This document shows, in pieces, positions 43,710-53,625 of a stretch of 64,000 nt of DNA; position 1 is the first letter of the stretch; every line of letters starts with the position of its first letter. The notes beneath the pieces were generated by a model, which was given only the letters and a program-made list of their open reading frames with translations, was not told the origin of the DNA and made no database searches. The translations under genes and the position numbers were made by a program. Source of the DNA: Rahnella rivi (GTDB lineage: Bacteria; Pseudomonadota; Gammaproteobacteria; Enterobacterales; Enterobacteriaceae); assembly GCF_019049655.1 (NCBI RefSeq), contig NZ_JAFMOX010000053.1:1-64000 (forward strand), read 5' to 3'.

Positions 43710-44690
43710 ATGCAGCCAGAAAAAGAAAAACGAACGCCTGTTGAATTTATTCCGCAATTTCAGAAAGCCTTTTACCATCCGCGTTACTGGGGCGTCTGGC
43801 TGGGCGTCGGTGCGATGGCCGGTATGGCATACGTGCCTGCCAAAATACGTGATCCGATTTTAGGCAGTCTTGGCCGCCTGGCCGGGAAATTCGCCAAAGG
43901 TGCGCGCCGCCGTGCGCAAATCAACCTGTTGTATTGCCTGCCAGACACACCGGAAGCCGAGCGTGAACACATCATTGATGAAATGTTTGCCGCCGCACCG
44001 CAGTCGATGGTGATGATGGCTGAGCTGGCGCTGCGTGACCCGAAAAAAATCATGGATCGCGTTCACTGGCACGGTAAAGAAATCATCGACCAGATGCAGG
44101 CCGCGGGCAAAAACGTGATTTTCCTGGTGCCCCATGGCTGGGCCGTGGATATCCCGGCGATGCTGATGGCGGCAAGTGGTCAGCCGATGGCGGCCATGTT
44201 CCACAATCAAAAAAATCCGCTGACCGACTATTTATGGAATACCGTGCGCCGTCGTTTTGGCGGCAGAATGCACGCCCGCAACGACGGCATTAAACCCTTC
44301 ATCAGTTCAGTGCGACAGGGATACTGGGGCTACTATCTGCCCGATCAGGATCACGGTGCGGAGCACAGCGAGTTTGTCGATTTCTTTGCGACCTATAAAG
44401 CCACGCTGCCCGCCGTCGGCAGGCTGATGAAAGTGTGTCGCGCGGCTATCGTGCCGCTGTTCCCGGTGTATAACGGCCACGAGCAACGGCTCGATATCTT
44501 TGTGCGCCCGCCGATGGACGATCTGGCCACCGCCGATGACGTCACCATTGCGCGCCGGATGAATGAAGAAGTGGAATTGCTGGTGGGGCCGAATCCTGAG
44601 CAATACACCTGGATCCTTAAACTGCTAAAAACCCGTAAACCGGGCGAGCCGGAACCTTATTCCCGCAAAGAGCTTTTCCCGAAAAAATAA
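43710..44690 (+). CDS. lpxM: Lipid A acyltransferase LpxM
   Basis: A 326-residue late acyltransferase, E. coli LpxM-like (323 residues). One N-terminal membrane helix; catalytic HGWAVD (HX4D) near residue 143, then [14 protein letters not shown] and [20 protein letters not shown]. It adds the secondary acyl chain (myristate in E. coli) to lipid A. It follows mepM; in E. coli pykA is its next neighbour, but here the desferrioxamine locus lies in between. Confidence 0.96.
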   Translation: MQPEKEKRTPVEFIPQFQKAFYHPRYWGVWLGVGAMAGMAYVPAKIRDPILGSLGRLAGKFAKGARRRAQINLLYCLPDTPEAEREHIIDEMFAAAPQSMVMMAELALRDPKKIMDRVHWHGKEIIDQMQAAGKNVIFLVPHGWAVDIPAMLMAASGQPMAAMFHNQKNPLTDYLWNTVRRRFGGRMHARNDGIKPFISSVRQGYWGYYLPDQDHGAEHSEFVDFFATYKATLPAVGRLMKVCRAAIVPLFPVYNGHEQRLDIFVRPPMDDLATADDVTIARRMNEEVELLVGPNPEQYTWILKLLKTRKPGEPEPYSRKELFPKK

Positions 44691-44706
44691 CGGTGAAAGA
44701 AAAACA

Positions 44707-44736
44707 AAAAGGCTGAGTGTTAAACCTCAGCCTTTT
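44707..44736. terminator. Bidirectional terminator between lpxM and the MFS gene
   Basis: AAAAGGCTGAG (44707-44717) pairs with CTCAGCCTTTT (44726-44736); loop of 8 bases. Confidence 0.92.
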
Positions 44737-44763
44737 GCTTTTTAGGCAATCCTGGTGCGCGGG

Positions 44764-45981
44764 TCAGTTTTTTTGCGTTTTCGACAAAAACGCAGCAATC
44801 AGCACCGCTCCGGCCAGACCGGCTACCAAACCCGCCAGCATAAAGATGCCGCTACCCTGGGCGAAATAGAGTTTTTTCGCCACTTCGATACCCGCGGCAA
44901 ACACCACAATGGTGATAAGCCCGAGCGCCGCCGCCACGGTGCCTTTCCCCGTCGGGCTGGAAAACAGTGTCAGTCGGTAAAGTCCGGCATTCACCAGCCC
45001 GGTACCCAGCGCGTACAGGCCAAGCCCGGCGATAATCCATTGCCACGCGTGGGTCATGAACAGGGCTGCACCAGCGGCGATCGCCAGCCCCAGCGTTATC
45101 GGGATCAGGCCGAGCCAGATGGGGGTACGGATGTTAACGTTGCCGCTGAGTTTGCTCAGTGCGATATTGCCAATGATGAGCCCGGTGAACACCGGCACCT
45201 GCAACCCGCCGTATTGCAGCGGCGTCATTCCGGCATCCTGAATCAGCCACACCGGCGACTGCGCGACCCATGCCAGCAGCGGCAGGGTGATAAGCCCGAT
45301 GGACAGCGACCCAAGGATCACGCCTTTATTACTCAGCACTTCGCGATAATCAGCCAGCAGGCGGCGCATTGAAAAGCGGCCATCACGGCCCGTCGCTGTT
45401 TCAGGCATACTGCGCCACAACCCCCAAAATGAGAGTGCCGACACCAGCGAGAACAGGGCAAACATCATTTTCCAGGGCGCGTAATGGATGAACGCCGCAC
45501 CGGCCAGCGGCCCGAGCAGCGGGGCGATAAGCGTGATATTTGCCATCAGTGCCATCAGTTTTACGCTCAGCGTTTCATCAAACGCTTCCTGAATCGCGGC
45601 ATACCCCACGGCGCCGATAAAGCACAGACTCATCCCTTGTAAAAATCGCATCAGAATGAACTGTTCGATACTTTGCGTGAAGACAGTCAGAAAACAGGTC
45701 AGGGTGAAAAAGGCCACGCCGGTGAGCAATACCGGCCTGCGGCCAAGCCGGTCAGAAAGCGGGCCAAGCAGCCATTGCAGTAAAATACCGCCGCACAGGT
45801 AGGCGGTCAGTGACGTGGACACCCAGTCAGCGCTGGCGCTGAAATCGCTGATCACCTGCAACATGCCCGGCTGGATCATATCGTGGGCGATGTAGGTGGC
45901 GAATTCGAACAGCACCAGTGACAGCGGGAAGAGCCACCGGCGAACATTCAGCCCTGAGGCAGGGTCGGAAACGGACGACAT
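44764..45981 (-). CDS. MdfA-like major facilitator, possible siderophore exporter
   Basis: A 405-residue DHA1-type MFS transporter with 12 predicted helices. It resembles E. coli MdfA: LVLFEFATYIAHDMIQPGM (with the membrane-embedded acidic residue), LSDRLGRRPVLLTG motif A, FLQGMSLCFIGAVGYAAIQE motif C. The start is taken at the second ATG. It lies downstream of dfoC in the same direction, so export of desferrioxamine is plausible; however, a strong terminator separates them, and MdfA itself is a multidrug exporter. Confidence 0.85.
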   Translation of the reverse strand: MSSVSDPASGLNVRRWLFPLSLVLFEFATYIAHDMIQPGMLQVISDFSASADWVSTSLTAYLCGGILLQWLLGPLSDRLGRRPVLLTGVAFFTLTCFLTVFTQSIEQFILMRFLQGMSLCFIGAVGYAAIQEAFDETLSVKLMALMANITLIAPLLGPLAGAAFIHYAPWKMMFALFSLVSALSFWGLWRSMPETATGRDGRFSMRRLLADYREVLSNKGVILGSLSIGLITLPLLAWVAQSPVWLIQDAGMTPLQYGGLQVPVFTGLIIGNIALSKLSGNVNIRTPIWLGLIPITLGLAIAAGAALFMTHAWQWIIAGLGLYALGTGLVNAGLYRLTLFSSPTGKGTVAAALGLITIVVFAAGIEVAKKLYFAQGSGIFMLAGLVAGLAGAVLIAAFLSKTQKN

Positions 45982-46013
45982 AACAATCATTCTCCACGAC
46001 GTAAAATCAGAAA

Positions 46014-46037
46014 AGCGCGGCCCTCTCAGGCCGCGCT
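46014..46037 (-). terminator. Terminator of the dfo operon
   Basis: AGCGCGGCC / GGCCGCGCT stem with a 6-base loop, then TTTCTGATTTT on the minus strand, 26 bases after the dfoC stop. Confidence 0.85.
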
Positions 46038-46062
46038 AAAAACGCACCAAATAAATCTGTGT

Positions 46063-48447
46063 TTAGTATTTGTTGGCGTAGGCTGCGATCGGGTTCTCCA
46101 GCGTACCGGCGAATTTCAGGTTTTGTGCCGGATCGGACAGGTTGATCATCTGCTGATTATTCGCCAGTTGCAGACGGTTCAGGCAGGAGTGGGTGAACTC
46201 CGGACCGAACATGTCATAGCGGGCAAATTTTTCGGCCAGTTCGGGATACTGAATCTGATAATCGCGCACCACTTCCGCCACCACCTGCCAGAATTGTCCG
46301 GCAGGATAGTCACCATGCTCTTCCAGAATACGGGCGATAAAGCGGAATACCCCGGCGAAAACGTCAGTGAAAATTGACAGGATTTTCAGCTCTTCCGGGA
46401 CATCCACCGCCAGCCGTTTGGCTTTTTCCGGCAGACTGGCATGCGGGTTCATCACTGCAATTTCTTCAGCAATATCCTTCATGAACGCATTCACCGGGAT
46501 GTTGTTTTCAAAACGCAGGATCAGGTTTTCGCCGTGCGGCATAAACACTAAATCATACTGGTAGAAGCAGTGCAGCAGCGGGCTGAGATACGCATGCATG
46601 TAGCGCTTGAGCCAGTCGCTGGTGCCCAGACCGGAGGATTTAATCATCTCAACAATCAGCGCATCGCCATGTTTATCGGTATGCAGCAACGCGGCCATGG
46701 TCATCAGGCGCTGATTAGGTTGCAACTGCGCCACCGGGTTTTCACGCCACAAGGCCGCAAACATTTTCTTGTAGGCGCTGTCGCCTTTGATGGCCTCTTC
46801 GAAGTAATGGTTGTGATAACCGAGGGACGCCACTTCCTGTAAAATTTTGAAGCCGGTGGACTGCAGATACGTATCGTTTTCCACCAGCTCTGCCAGCCAT
46901 TCATTAATGCCCGGTGTGGTCGCCATGTAATAAGGCGAAAGCCCGCGCATAAAGCCCATGTTCAGAATGGAGAGCGCCGTTTTCACATAACGGTGACGCG
47001 GCTGGCTGGCGTTGAAGAACGTACGGATCGACTGCTGTGCCAGATACTGATCTTCACCTTCACCGAGGAAAATCAGGAACTGACGGGCGATGTCCGGGGC
47101 AAAAACGGTGAGTAATTTATTCTGCCACTGCCACGGGTGCACCGGCATGAAGTAGTAGTTTTTCGGATCGACGCCGATATCCACCAGCTTTTGCGTGAAC
47201 GCACAAATTTGCGCGTCGCCCAGCTCTTCGGCGATCAGTTTTTCATACGGCAAATTCTCCGTACTGGCGAAATGCGCTTTGTCGTGATGTACCGCCACCC
47301 ACACTAATTTCAGCGGATTCGCGGCCTCCGGGGCATAACGCACATAATCACCGGCATCAAAACCGATGCGGCCATTGTTGGCAATAAAGCTCGGATGACC
47401 TTCCGTCATACTGGTTTCCACGGTCTGGAAATCGGCTTCTGTCAGTTGTCTGGCGGTGGTGTGATTGTTCGCCAGTTTGTAGGCGCTGCTGTAAAGCGTG
47501 CTGCTGATTTCCTCCATATAGGTCGGCAGCATGGCCTGCGAAATGCCAATCTGTTCGGCAAATTCAATGATGAATTTCAGGGCATCAAGCGGCTGCGCGG
47601 TGAAGTTGTCCAGACGCTGAATGCTGTCGAGATCGATCATCCAGTCGTTGAGAGGCAACTGGCGTGCGCGGAATCGGTATTCCACCTCAGACGCCGGAAC
47701 GGCCAGCCGGTAAACGGTCCAGACGCCGTCGGACTGCAATGCTTCAGGGGCGAGCAGGCGTTCGTGGGTCAGTTCGGAAAGGCATTTACGCAACAGCAGG
47801 GCGTTAGCCCTGGACCAGATCTCAGGTTGCAGGTGCTGGCCGGATTGCAAGTGATCAGATGTCATGTGGGTGTTTTCCTTCTGGCTGGCCTGCAAAAAAT
47901 CTTCACGCTGGCAAAATGCCAGCCAGGCCGTTTTGTGTGTCAGTTGAACCTGTTTCTGATAACGGAAACCGGCACGTTTATTCAGGGTGTGGATCTTCTC
48001 GTTGCGCACGTCTGGCTCGACCACCACGCGTCTGACGTCGGGCAGGCTGAACAGGTATTCCATTACCGCGGAAAACACCTGCCAGCTGAAACCGGGCAGC
48101 GGTTTTTCTGCCGGTGAAAGCAAAATGTGCATGCCGATGTCGCCCGGCTGGACGTCATAATGTTCACGCAGCGGATCATCCTGCACCGGATAGCATTCGA
48201 TTAAAAAGCGCGGCTGGCCATCAATCTCGCCCATCAGCGCCGCATGGGGTTTTCCGGCGGTCAGATCACGGTAAAACGCCTCAACCTCCGCGACGCTGCT
48301 GTTCTGCATTCCCCAGAAATGGGCATAGGGACGGGTCATCCATCCGTGCAACACCGGGGCGTCCTGCGCCAGATTCAGCGGGCGCAGGGTCAGCAATCCG
48401 GCGTCACGCGGGCAGGAAAATAGGCTGGCTGGGGTTGTATCAAACAT
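46063..48447 (-). CDS. dfoC: DfoC: acyltransferase fused to NIS siderophore synthetase
   Basis: A 794-residue two-domain enzyme. Residues 1 to about 180 are an AlcB/IucB-type N-acyltransferase (QPGDIGMHILLSPAEKPLPG, VVVEPDVRNEKIHTLNKRAGF). From about 195 it is an NRPS-independent siderophore synthetase: FMPVHPWQWQNKLL, LLHTDKHGDALIVEMIKSSG, FMPHGENLILRFENN and QLANNQQMINLSDP. This fusion is known from DfoC of Erwinia amylovora; it succinylates N-hydroxycadaverine and joins the units into desferrioxamines. Last gene of dfoJAC, 12 bases after dfoA. An ATG with its own ribosome-binding site lies at the junction (codon 195). Confidence 0.92.
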   Translation of the reverse strand: MFDTTPASLFSCPRDAGLLTLRPLNLAQDAPVLHGWMTRPYAHFWGMQNSSVAEVEAFYRDLTAGKPHAALMGEIDGQPRFLIECYPVQDDPLREHYDVQPGDIGMHILLSPAEKPLPGFSWQVFSAVMEYLFSLPDVRRVVVEPDVRNEKIHTLNKRAGFRYQKQVQLTHKTAWLAFCQREDFLQASQKENTHMTSDHLQSGQHLQPEIWSRANALLLRKCLSELTHERLLAPEALQSDGVWTVYRLAVPASEVEYRFRARQLPLNDWMIDLDSIQRLDNFTAQPLDALKFIIEFAEQIGISQAMLPTYMEEISSTLYSSAYKLANNHTTARQLTEADFQTVETSMTEGHPSFIANNGRIGFDAGDYVRYAPEAANPLKLVWVAVHHDKAHFASTENLPYEKLIAEELGDAQICAFTQKLVDIGVDPKNYYFMPVHPWQWQNKLLTVFAPDIARQFLIFLGEGEDQYLAQQSIRTFFNASQPRHRYVKTALSILNMGFMRGLSPYYMATTPGINEWLAELVENDTYLQSTGFKILQEVASLGYHNHYFEEAIKGDSAYKKMFAALWRENPVAQLQPNQRLMTMAALLHTDKHGDALIVEMIKSSGLGTSDWLKRYMHAYLSPLLHCFYQYDLVFMPHGENLILRFENNIPVNAFMKDIAEEIAVMNPHASLPEKAKRLAVDVPEELKILSIFTDVFAGVFRFIARILEEHGDYPAGQFWQVVAEVVRDYQIQYPELAEKFARYDMFGPEFTHSCLNRLQLANNQQMINLSDPAQNLKFAGTLENPIAAYANKY

Positions 48448-48459
48448 GTCCTGATCTCC

Positions 48460-49770
48460 TTATTTGTCTGCCAGACTGCGGGCGCAGAAAGTCTGGAAGG
48501 CGATGGATTTTTCCACTGTGTAGACTTCTTTGCCGAGCATTTCGCGGATGATGGTGCTGTTGCGGTAGCACGCCATACCCAGATCCGGCGTGACGAAACC
48601 GTGGGTATGCAGCTCGGCGTTTTGCACGAAAATCTGGTTGTGCGCATCAATGCTGTAGTTACGGTTAACGGCGTAGCGTCCGGCTTTATCCCAGCGGATG
48701 CGGTTGTGGATCCCTTCGATAAACTGCGGCGGCTGATAGCTGTAGCCGGTGGCGAGGATCACCGATTCGGTTTTGTGGCGATATTCCTGCTGCTGTTCAT
48801 GGTGCAACAGGTGCATTTCAAGGGTGCCGTTGCGGTTGCGGGTGAGATCCGTCAGCTCGGAGTGTGTGTACATATCGACCTTCAGCGGTCCGTCGAGGCG
48901 CTTGGTGTACATCAGATCGTAGATATCGTTGATCAGGCTGGCGTTGATGCCTTTGTACAACCCTTTTTGTTCGCGGTTGAGCTGGTCACGTTTGCTCATC
49001 GGCAGGTCATGGAAATAATCGATGTACTCCGGCGAGGTCATTTCCAGCGTCAGTTTGCTGTATTCCAGCGGGTAGAAACGGGGGGCGCGGGTCACCCAGG
49101 TCAGATGGTAATCGTACTTTTCGATATCTGAGAGCAGGTCGTAATAAATCTCCGCCGCGCTCTGGCCGCTGCCGACCACGGTGATGGATTTGGCGTTTTG
49201 CACCTGCTCTTTATTTGGCAGGTAAGCCGAGGAATGATGCACGTTGCCACCGGCCTGACGGGCGCAGGCGGGCATCCACGGCGATGGGCCGGTGCCGAGC
49301 ACCAGACGTCTGGCGCGGTAAACCTGCTGTTCACCGCTTTTGGTGGATCGCGCGTGAACCAGATAGCACTCCAGCGCGGCATCCCAGGTCACCAGTTCCA
49401 CACGGGTGGAAAATTGCAGGCTGGTAAGCTGCTCGCATGCCCACTGGCAGTATTGATTGAACTCTTTGCGCATCATGAAGAAGTTTTCACGGATGTAAAA
49501 AGAGTACAACTTGCCTTGCTGCTTCAGGTAATTCAGAAAGCTGTAACGGCTGGTCGGATCGGCCAGGGTCACTAAATCCGCCATAAACGGGGTTTGCAAA
49601 TGGGCACTTTCCAGCATCATGCCGGTGTGCCAGTCAAAGCCGTCATTCTGGTCTAAGAACAGGCCGTTCAGCGCGTCCACTGGCTCGGTCAGACAGGCCA
49701 GCCCGAGGTTGAACGGGCCGATGCCGATGGCGATGAAATCATAAGTTTGTGTGGTCGGGTTGATGTTCAT
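48460..49770 (-). CDS. dfoA: DfoA: cadaverine N-monooxygenase
   Basis: A 436-residue FAD/NADPH-dependent N-hydroxylase of the IucD/PvdA/AlcA family. FAD site DFIAIGIGPFNLGLACL at residues 11-27; NADPH site ITVVGSGQSAAEIYYDLL near 195; ILATGYSYQPPQF near 350. It hydroxylates cadaverine to N-hydroxycadaverine. Middle gene of dfoJAC; 13 bases separate it from dfoJ. Confidence 0.92.
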   Translation of the reverse strand: MNINPTTQTYDFIAIGIGPFNLGLACLTEPVDALNGLFLDQNDGFDWHTGMMLESAHLQTPFMADLVTLADPTSRYSFLNYLKQQGKLYSFYIRENFFMMRKEFNQYCQWACEQLTSLQFSTRVELVTWDAALECYLVHARSTKSGEQQVYRARRLVLGTGPSPWMPACARQAGGNVHHSSAYLPNKEQVQNAKSITVVGSGQSAAEIYYDLLSDIEKYDYHLTWVTRAPRFYPLEYSKLTLEMTSPEYIDYFHDLPMSKRDQLNREQKGLYKGINASLINDIYDLMYTKRLDGPLKVDMYTHSELTDLTRNRNGTLEMHLLHHEQQQEYRHKTESVILATGYSYQPPQFIEGIHNRIRWDKAGRYAVNRNYSIDAHNQIFVQNAELHTHGFVTPDLGMACYRNSTIIREMLGKEVYTVEKSIAFQTFCARSLADK

Positions 49771-49783
49771 AGTACAGCTCCTG

Positions 49784-51340
49784 TTACCGGTTTTTAGCGG
49801 CGCTCAGCGCGGCGGCAGTCAGTTCTTTGCCGTAATGCGTGATGAGGCCGAGCACATCGGCGATGTCTTCCGTGGTGGTCATCGGGTTGAGCAGGGTGAA
49901 CTTCAGGTACTGGCGCTGATGGACTTTCGTGCCGGCAATCACCGCGCTGCCGTCGCGGAAAATCGCTTTGCGGATGTCGGCATTGATCGCATCAATCTGT
50001 TCATGGCTCATGGACAGGCGCGGAACAAAGCGGAACACCAGCGTGCTCAGTTCGGGCTTATGCAGCACCTCGATGTTCGGGTTGTTTTCCATCATCTGAT
50101 GGGTTTCGATGGCACGTTGCAGCAACACGTCGAAGGACTCACCCAGCGCCTGCTGGCCCATGACGCGCAGCGTCAGCCACATTTTCAGGGCATCAAAACG
50201 TTTGGTGGTCTGAATACTTTTGTTCACCAGATTTGGCGTGCCCTCCAGCTTGGCGCTCAACGGATTGAGGTATTCCGCATGGTGGGTAACGTGCTCCAGA
50301 TGGCTGTGATCGCTGACCAGAAACGCGCTGCAACTGACCGGCTGGAAGAAGGATTTGTGATAATCCACGGTAACCGAATCGGCCAGATGAATGCCTTCGA
50401 TACGCTGACGATGCTGCGGCGACACCAGCAATCCGCAACCGTACGCGGCATCGGCGTGCATCCAGATTTTTTCTTTACGGCAGATCTCTGCAATCTCATT
50501 CAGCGGATCAATGCTGCCAAAGTCGGTGGTGCCAGCGGTGGCAACAATCGCAATCGGGATCAGGCCTTCGGCATGGCAGCGATCAATTTCGGTTTTCAGC
50601 GCACCGATGTCCATGCGAAACGCACTGTCACAGGCCACCGGCACCACGGCGTCATAGCCCAGGCCGAGCAGGGCGGCGGATTTTTGAATGCTGAAGTGGC
50701 TGACCTGAGAGCTGAAGATGCGCCAGCGGTTCGCTTCCGGTGGCAGCCCCTGATGCTTGATGCTGTGCTGCGGGCGGGTGCGCTTGCAGTAGCTGTCGCG
50801 TGCCAGCAGCATCGCCATGAGGTTGGACTGGGTGCCGCCGCTGGTGAAAATGCCGTCCGACTGCGCGCCGAAACCGATGCGCGCCAGCGTCCAGTCGATC
50901 ACCTTCTGCTCAATCAACGTCCCGCCTGCGCTCTGATCCCAGGTATCGACGGAGGAGTTGATCGCGCTGATAAATAACTCCGCCAGCTGAGAGGGAACCA
51001 CCGTCGGGCAGTTGAGGTGAGCAAGGTATTTTGGATGATGGAAATAGACGGCATGCTGGAGATATAAATCATCCAGTTCTTCCAGCGCCAGCCGGGTTCC
51101 GGCTAAAGGTTTGGTTAAATCAATATGACGAAACTGCTCAGCTAATTCAGCGGGCGACACGCCGGAAAAAGGTTTTTCCGTATGGTTTATGTGAGATTTA
51201 ATTAACGCAATGCCTTGCTCGATCTGCGCCTGCCATTCCGGCGTGCTATTTTGATTGAAAATATAGCCCTGATTTTTGCTTATTTGGGTCTGCATTTCGG
51301 CAGGTGTTTGCATTAATTCCCAATTATTCATCTGGCTCAT
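49784..51340 (-). CDS. dfoJ: DfoJ: PLP-dependent lysine decarboxylase
   Basis: A 518-residue group II decarboxylase (DesA/DfoJ type). Cofactor lysine lies in SVTVDYHKSFFQPVSCSAFL; HADAAYGCGLL carries the Asp that contacts PLP; TSGGTQSNLMAML and PVACDSAFRMD are further family blocks. It makes cadaverine from lysine. The start is the ATG after AAGGTG (an ATG at 51364 is possible). First gene of the operon, with Fur sites about 210 bases upstream. An L-2,4-diaminobutyrate decarboxylase is a related alternative, but the dfoA/dfoC partners favour lysine. Confidence 0.9.
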   Translation of the reverse strand: MSQMNNWELMQTPAEMQTQISKNQGYIFNQNSTPEWQAQIEQGIALIKSHINHTEKPFSGVSPAELAEQFRHIDLTKPLAGTRLALEELDDLYLQHAVYFHHPKYLAHLNCPTVVPSQLAELFISAINSSVDTWDQSAGGTLIEQKVIDWTLARIGFGAQSDGIFTSGGTQSNLMAMLLARDSYCKRTRPQHSIKHQGLPPEANRWRIFSSQVSHFSIQKSAALLGLGYDAVVPVACDSAFRMDIGALKTEIDRCHAEGLIPIAIVATAGTTDFGSIDPLNEIAEICRKEKIWMHADAAYGCGLLVSPQHRQRIEGIHLADSVTVDYHKSFFQPVSCSAFLVSDHSHLEHVTHHAEYLNPLSAKLEGTPNLVNKSIQTTKRFDALKMWLTLRVMGQQALGESFDVLLQRAIETHQMMENNPNIEVLHKPELSTLVFRFVPRLSMSHEQIDAINADIRKAIFRDGSAVIAGTKVHQRQYLKFTLLNPMTTTEDIADVLGLITHYGKELTAAALSAAKNR

Positions 51341-51551
51341 TTTGGCACCTTGTTTGTGTGGCATTTATTCCGCTGCGGGCGTGGGGCGTCCGCCCGGAAT
51401 TTACAGGGATCATGTTTTGAACGTGTGCGTCTGCGGGCAGGGCCGGTGGCCACGCCTGCAAAGAGTGTGCTTTTAAAGTCTGATTTAACAAAAATTTACA
51501 GTGTTTTCTCTTGTCTGATTTCCTTAGTGCGGATTTATACAAGGATTTAAC

Positions 51552-51588
51552 GAATGCGAATCATTATAAATGCAAATCATTATCATTC
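51552..51588 (-). promoter_or_regulatory. Fur boxes of the dfo operon
   Basis: Two overlapping imperfect Fur-like elements: GAATCATTATAAATG and TGCAAATCATTATCATTC. The second matches the 7-1-7 consensus half-sites (ATTATCA) well. Expected effect: repression by iron-loaded Fur. Confidence 0.82.
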
Positions 51589-51983
51589 AATGTTGGCATT
51601 GAACATTTATCACATACCGGCGTATTTCATGTTTTTATGTGACGAATATCACATAACTGGCCGGTGATGAATCAAATTACTGATAATCCCAGCGGAGTAA
51701 TCTGTATTTCTTATTCATTTTTAGACATTCAGACGGCAGCCTGAGAAGGCAAAAAGTTATATTTAGACGTAATAAGCGAAGGGGTAATAAAACGGAGCGG
51801 ATCCACGCAGAGATAAAAACCTCATCAATATGACACCGGAATGGCAAAATAATGATCAGTTCATCCCTTGAGATGGCCTCATTAAAAACAGGGGAACGGC
51901 TTGTTTTTGGCAGAAATAAAAAAACCGGCTTTTCAGCCGGCTTAAATAATATTTTATTACAGTTTTATTTGCTGGCTTTGTGT
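51589..51983. other. Intergenic region between the dfo operon and pykA
   Basis: About 395 bases with AT-rich sequence, no open frame that I can support, and the pykA terminator at its right end. This is the right border of the block inserted between pykA and lpxM; I see no insertion-sequence ends or obvious direct repeats. Confidence 0.45.
51917..51940 (-). terminator. pykA terminator
   Basis: On the minus strand CCGGCT / AGCCGG with a GAAA loop followed by a run of seven or eight T residues. Confidence 0.85.
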
Positions 51984-53426
51984 TTATTCCACACGAAGTA
52001 CGCGGCTGGTGTTAGTGGTGCCGATGGTGCTCATGACGTCGCCCTGAGTGATGATCACCAGATCACCGGAGAGCAGGTAGCCTTTATCACGCAGCAGATT
52101 CACGGCGTCCTGAGCGGCCGCCACGCCGTCGTTTTGGCTGTCGAAGAACACCGGTGTCACACCACGGTAAATCGCGGTCAGGTTCAGCGTATGTTCGTGA
52201 CGGGACATGGCAAAGATCGGCAGGCCGGAACTGATACGCGACAGCATCAGCGCGGTGCGCCCCGATTCCGTCATCGAGATAATCGCCGTCACGCCTTTCA
52301 GGTGGTTGGCCGCATACATGGCGGACATGGCGATGGCTTCTTCGGTGTTATCGAATTCCACGTCCAGACGGTGCTTGGAAACGTTGATGCTTGGGATTTT
52401 TTCCGCACCCAGACACACGCGCGCCATCGCCGCGACGGTTTCAGACGGGTACTGACCGGCGGCGGTTTCCGCTGACAGCATCACGGCGTCGGTGCCGTCG
52501 AGCACGGCGTTCGCCACGTCCATGACTTCCGCACGGGTTGGCATCGGGTTGGTAATCATCGATTCCATCATCTGCGTGGCGGTGATCACCGCACGGTTCA
52601 GCTGACGGGCGCGGCGGATCAGTTTCTTCTGAATACCGACCAGTTCCGGGTCACCGATTTCCACACCCAAATCACCACGTGCGACCATCACGACGTCAGA
52701 CGCCAGAATGATGTCATCCATCGCCGCGTCGCTGGCAACGGCTTCGGCGCGTTCCACTTTCGAGACGATTTGTGCATTACAGCCAGCGGCGCGCGCCAGA
52801 CGGCGGGCATAGTTGAGGTCTTCACCGGTACGCGGGAAGGAAACGGCCAGGAAATCGACGTCCATTTTCGCGGCAGTAATGATGTCTGCTTTATCTTTCT
52901 CGGTCAGGGCTTCTGCGGAAAGACCCCCGCCCAGTTTGTTGATGCCTTTGTTGTTGGACAGCGGGCCGCCAACGGTCACTTCGGTGAAGACTTTCATGCC
53001 CTGAACTTCGAGCACTTTCAGCTGTACGCGGCCATCATCGAGCAGCAGGATATCGCCGGGCACGACGTCAGCAGGCAGACCTTTATAGTCGATGCCGACT
53101 TTCTCTTTGTCGCCTTCGCCTTTGCTCATGTTGGCATCAAGCAGGAATTTGTCACCGATGTTGAGGAAGACTTTGCCTTCCTTAAAGGTGGATACGCGGA
53201 TTTTAGGGCCTTGCAGGTCACCGAGGATCGCCACGTGGCGGCCAAGGCGGGCGGCAATCTCACGCACTTTGTTGGCGCGCAGGATGTGATCTTCAGCCGT
53301 TCCATGCGAGAAGTTCATACGCACGACGTTTGCGCCGGCGGCAATGATTTTCTCAAGGTTGTTATCGCGGTCGGTAGCGGGACCGAGTGTGGTAACGATC
53401 TTCGTTCTTCTGAGCCTTCTGGACAT
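51984..53426 (-). CDS. pykA: Pyruvate kinase II
   Basis: A 480-residue enzyme, same length as E. coli PykA and near-identical in long stretches: [77 protein letters not shown]. Converts phosphoenolpyruvate and ADP to pyruvate and ATP. The start is the ATG equivalent to E. coli; 18 further codons are open upstream. A weak HexR-like site lies about 75 bases upstream. Confidence 0.97.
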   Translation of the reverse strand: MSRRLRRTKIVTTLGPATDRDNNLEKIIAAGANVVRMNFSHGTAEDHILRANKVREIAARLGRHVAILGDLQGPKIRVSTFKEGKVFLNIGDKFLLDANMSKGEGDKEKVGIDYKGLPADVVPGDILLLDDGRVQLKVLEVQGMKVFTEVTVGGPLSNNKGINKLGGGLSAEALTEKDKADIITAAKMDVDFLAVSFPRTGEDLNYARRLARAAGCNAQIVSKVERAEAVASDAAMDDIILASDVVMVARGDLGVEIGDPELVGIQKKLIRRARQLNRAVITATQMMESMITNPMPTRAEVMDVANAVLDGTDAVMLSAETAAGQYPSETVAAMARVCLGAEKIPSINVSKHRLDVEFDNTEEAIAMSAMYAANHLKGVTAIISMTESGRTALMLSRISSGLPIFAMSRHEHTLNLTAIYRGVTPVFFDSQNDGVAAAQDAVNLLRDKGYLLSGDLVIITQGDVMSTIGTTNTSRVLRVE

Positions 53427-53502
53427 ACTTACTCCGTTCGTTAACTGATGCCTGATAATGTGTAAAAACAGCGAGTCCACATTGGATTAAGGTGTAATTG
53501 TC

Positions 53503-53517
53503 ATACAAAAGAGTGTC
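53503..53517 (-). promoter_or_regulatory. Possible HexR site upstream of pykA
   Basis: TGTAATTGTCATACA keeps the outer TGTA/TACA dyad of the HexR consensus (TGTARTWWWAYTACA) with three internal mismatches. Confidence 0.4.
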
Positions 53518-53625
53518 ACCTGTATGACTCGCTGACCTCCTGTCTGGCCGTCGCCAACGCACTTTGCGCGTAGATTTTCTGCCAGACTCCCTATTAAATC
53601 TGCAACTTGTTACTGATATGTTTAT

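Noticed and set aside
47395..48117. 240-codon frame antisense to dfoC
   Set aside because: Shadow frame over the acyltransferase/synthetase junction; no family.
49751..50977. 408-codon open frame antisense to dfoJ
   Set aside because: Overlaps a clear PLP decarboxylase on the other strand; the frame is open because of GC-rich codon use. No recognisable domains.
44764..51983. Mobile-element origin of the dfo block
   Set aside because: No integrase, transposase, tRNA target or direct repeats were visible at either border, so the insertion is inferred only from comparison with E. coli gene order.
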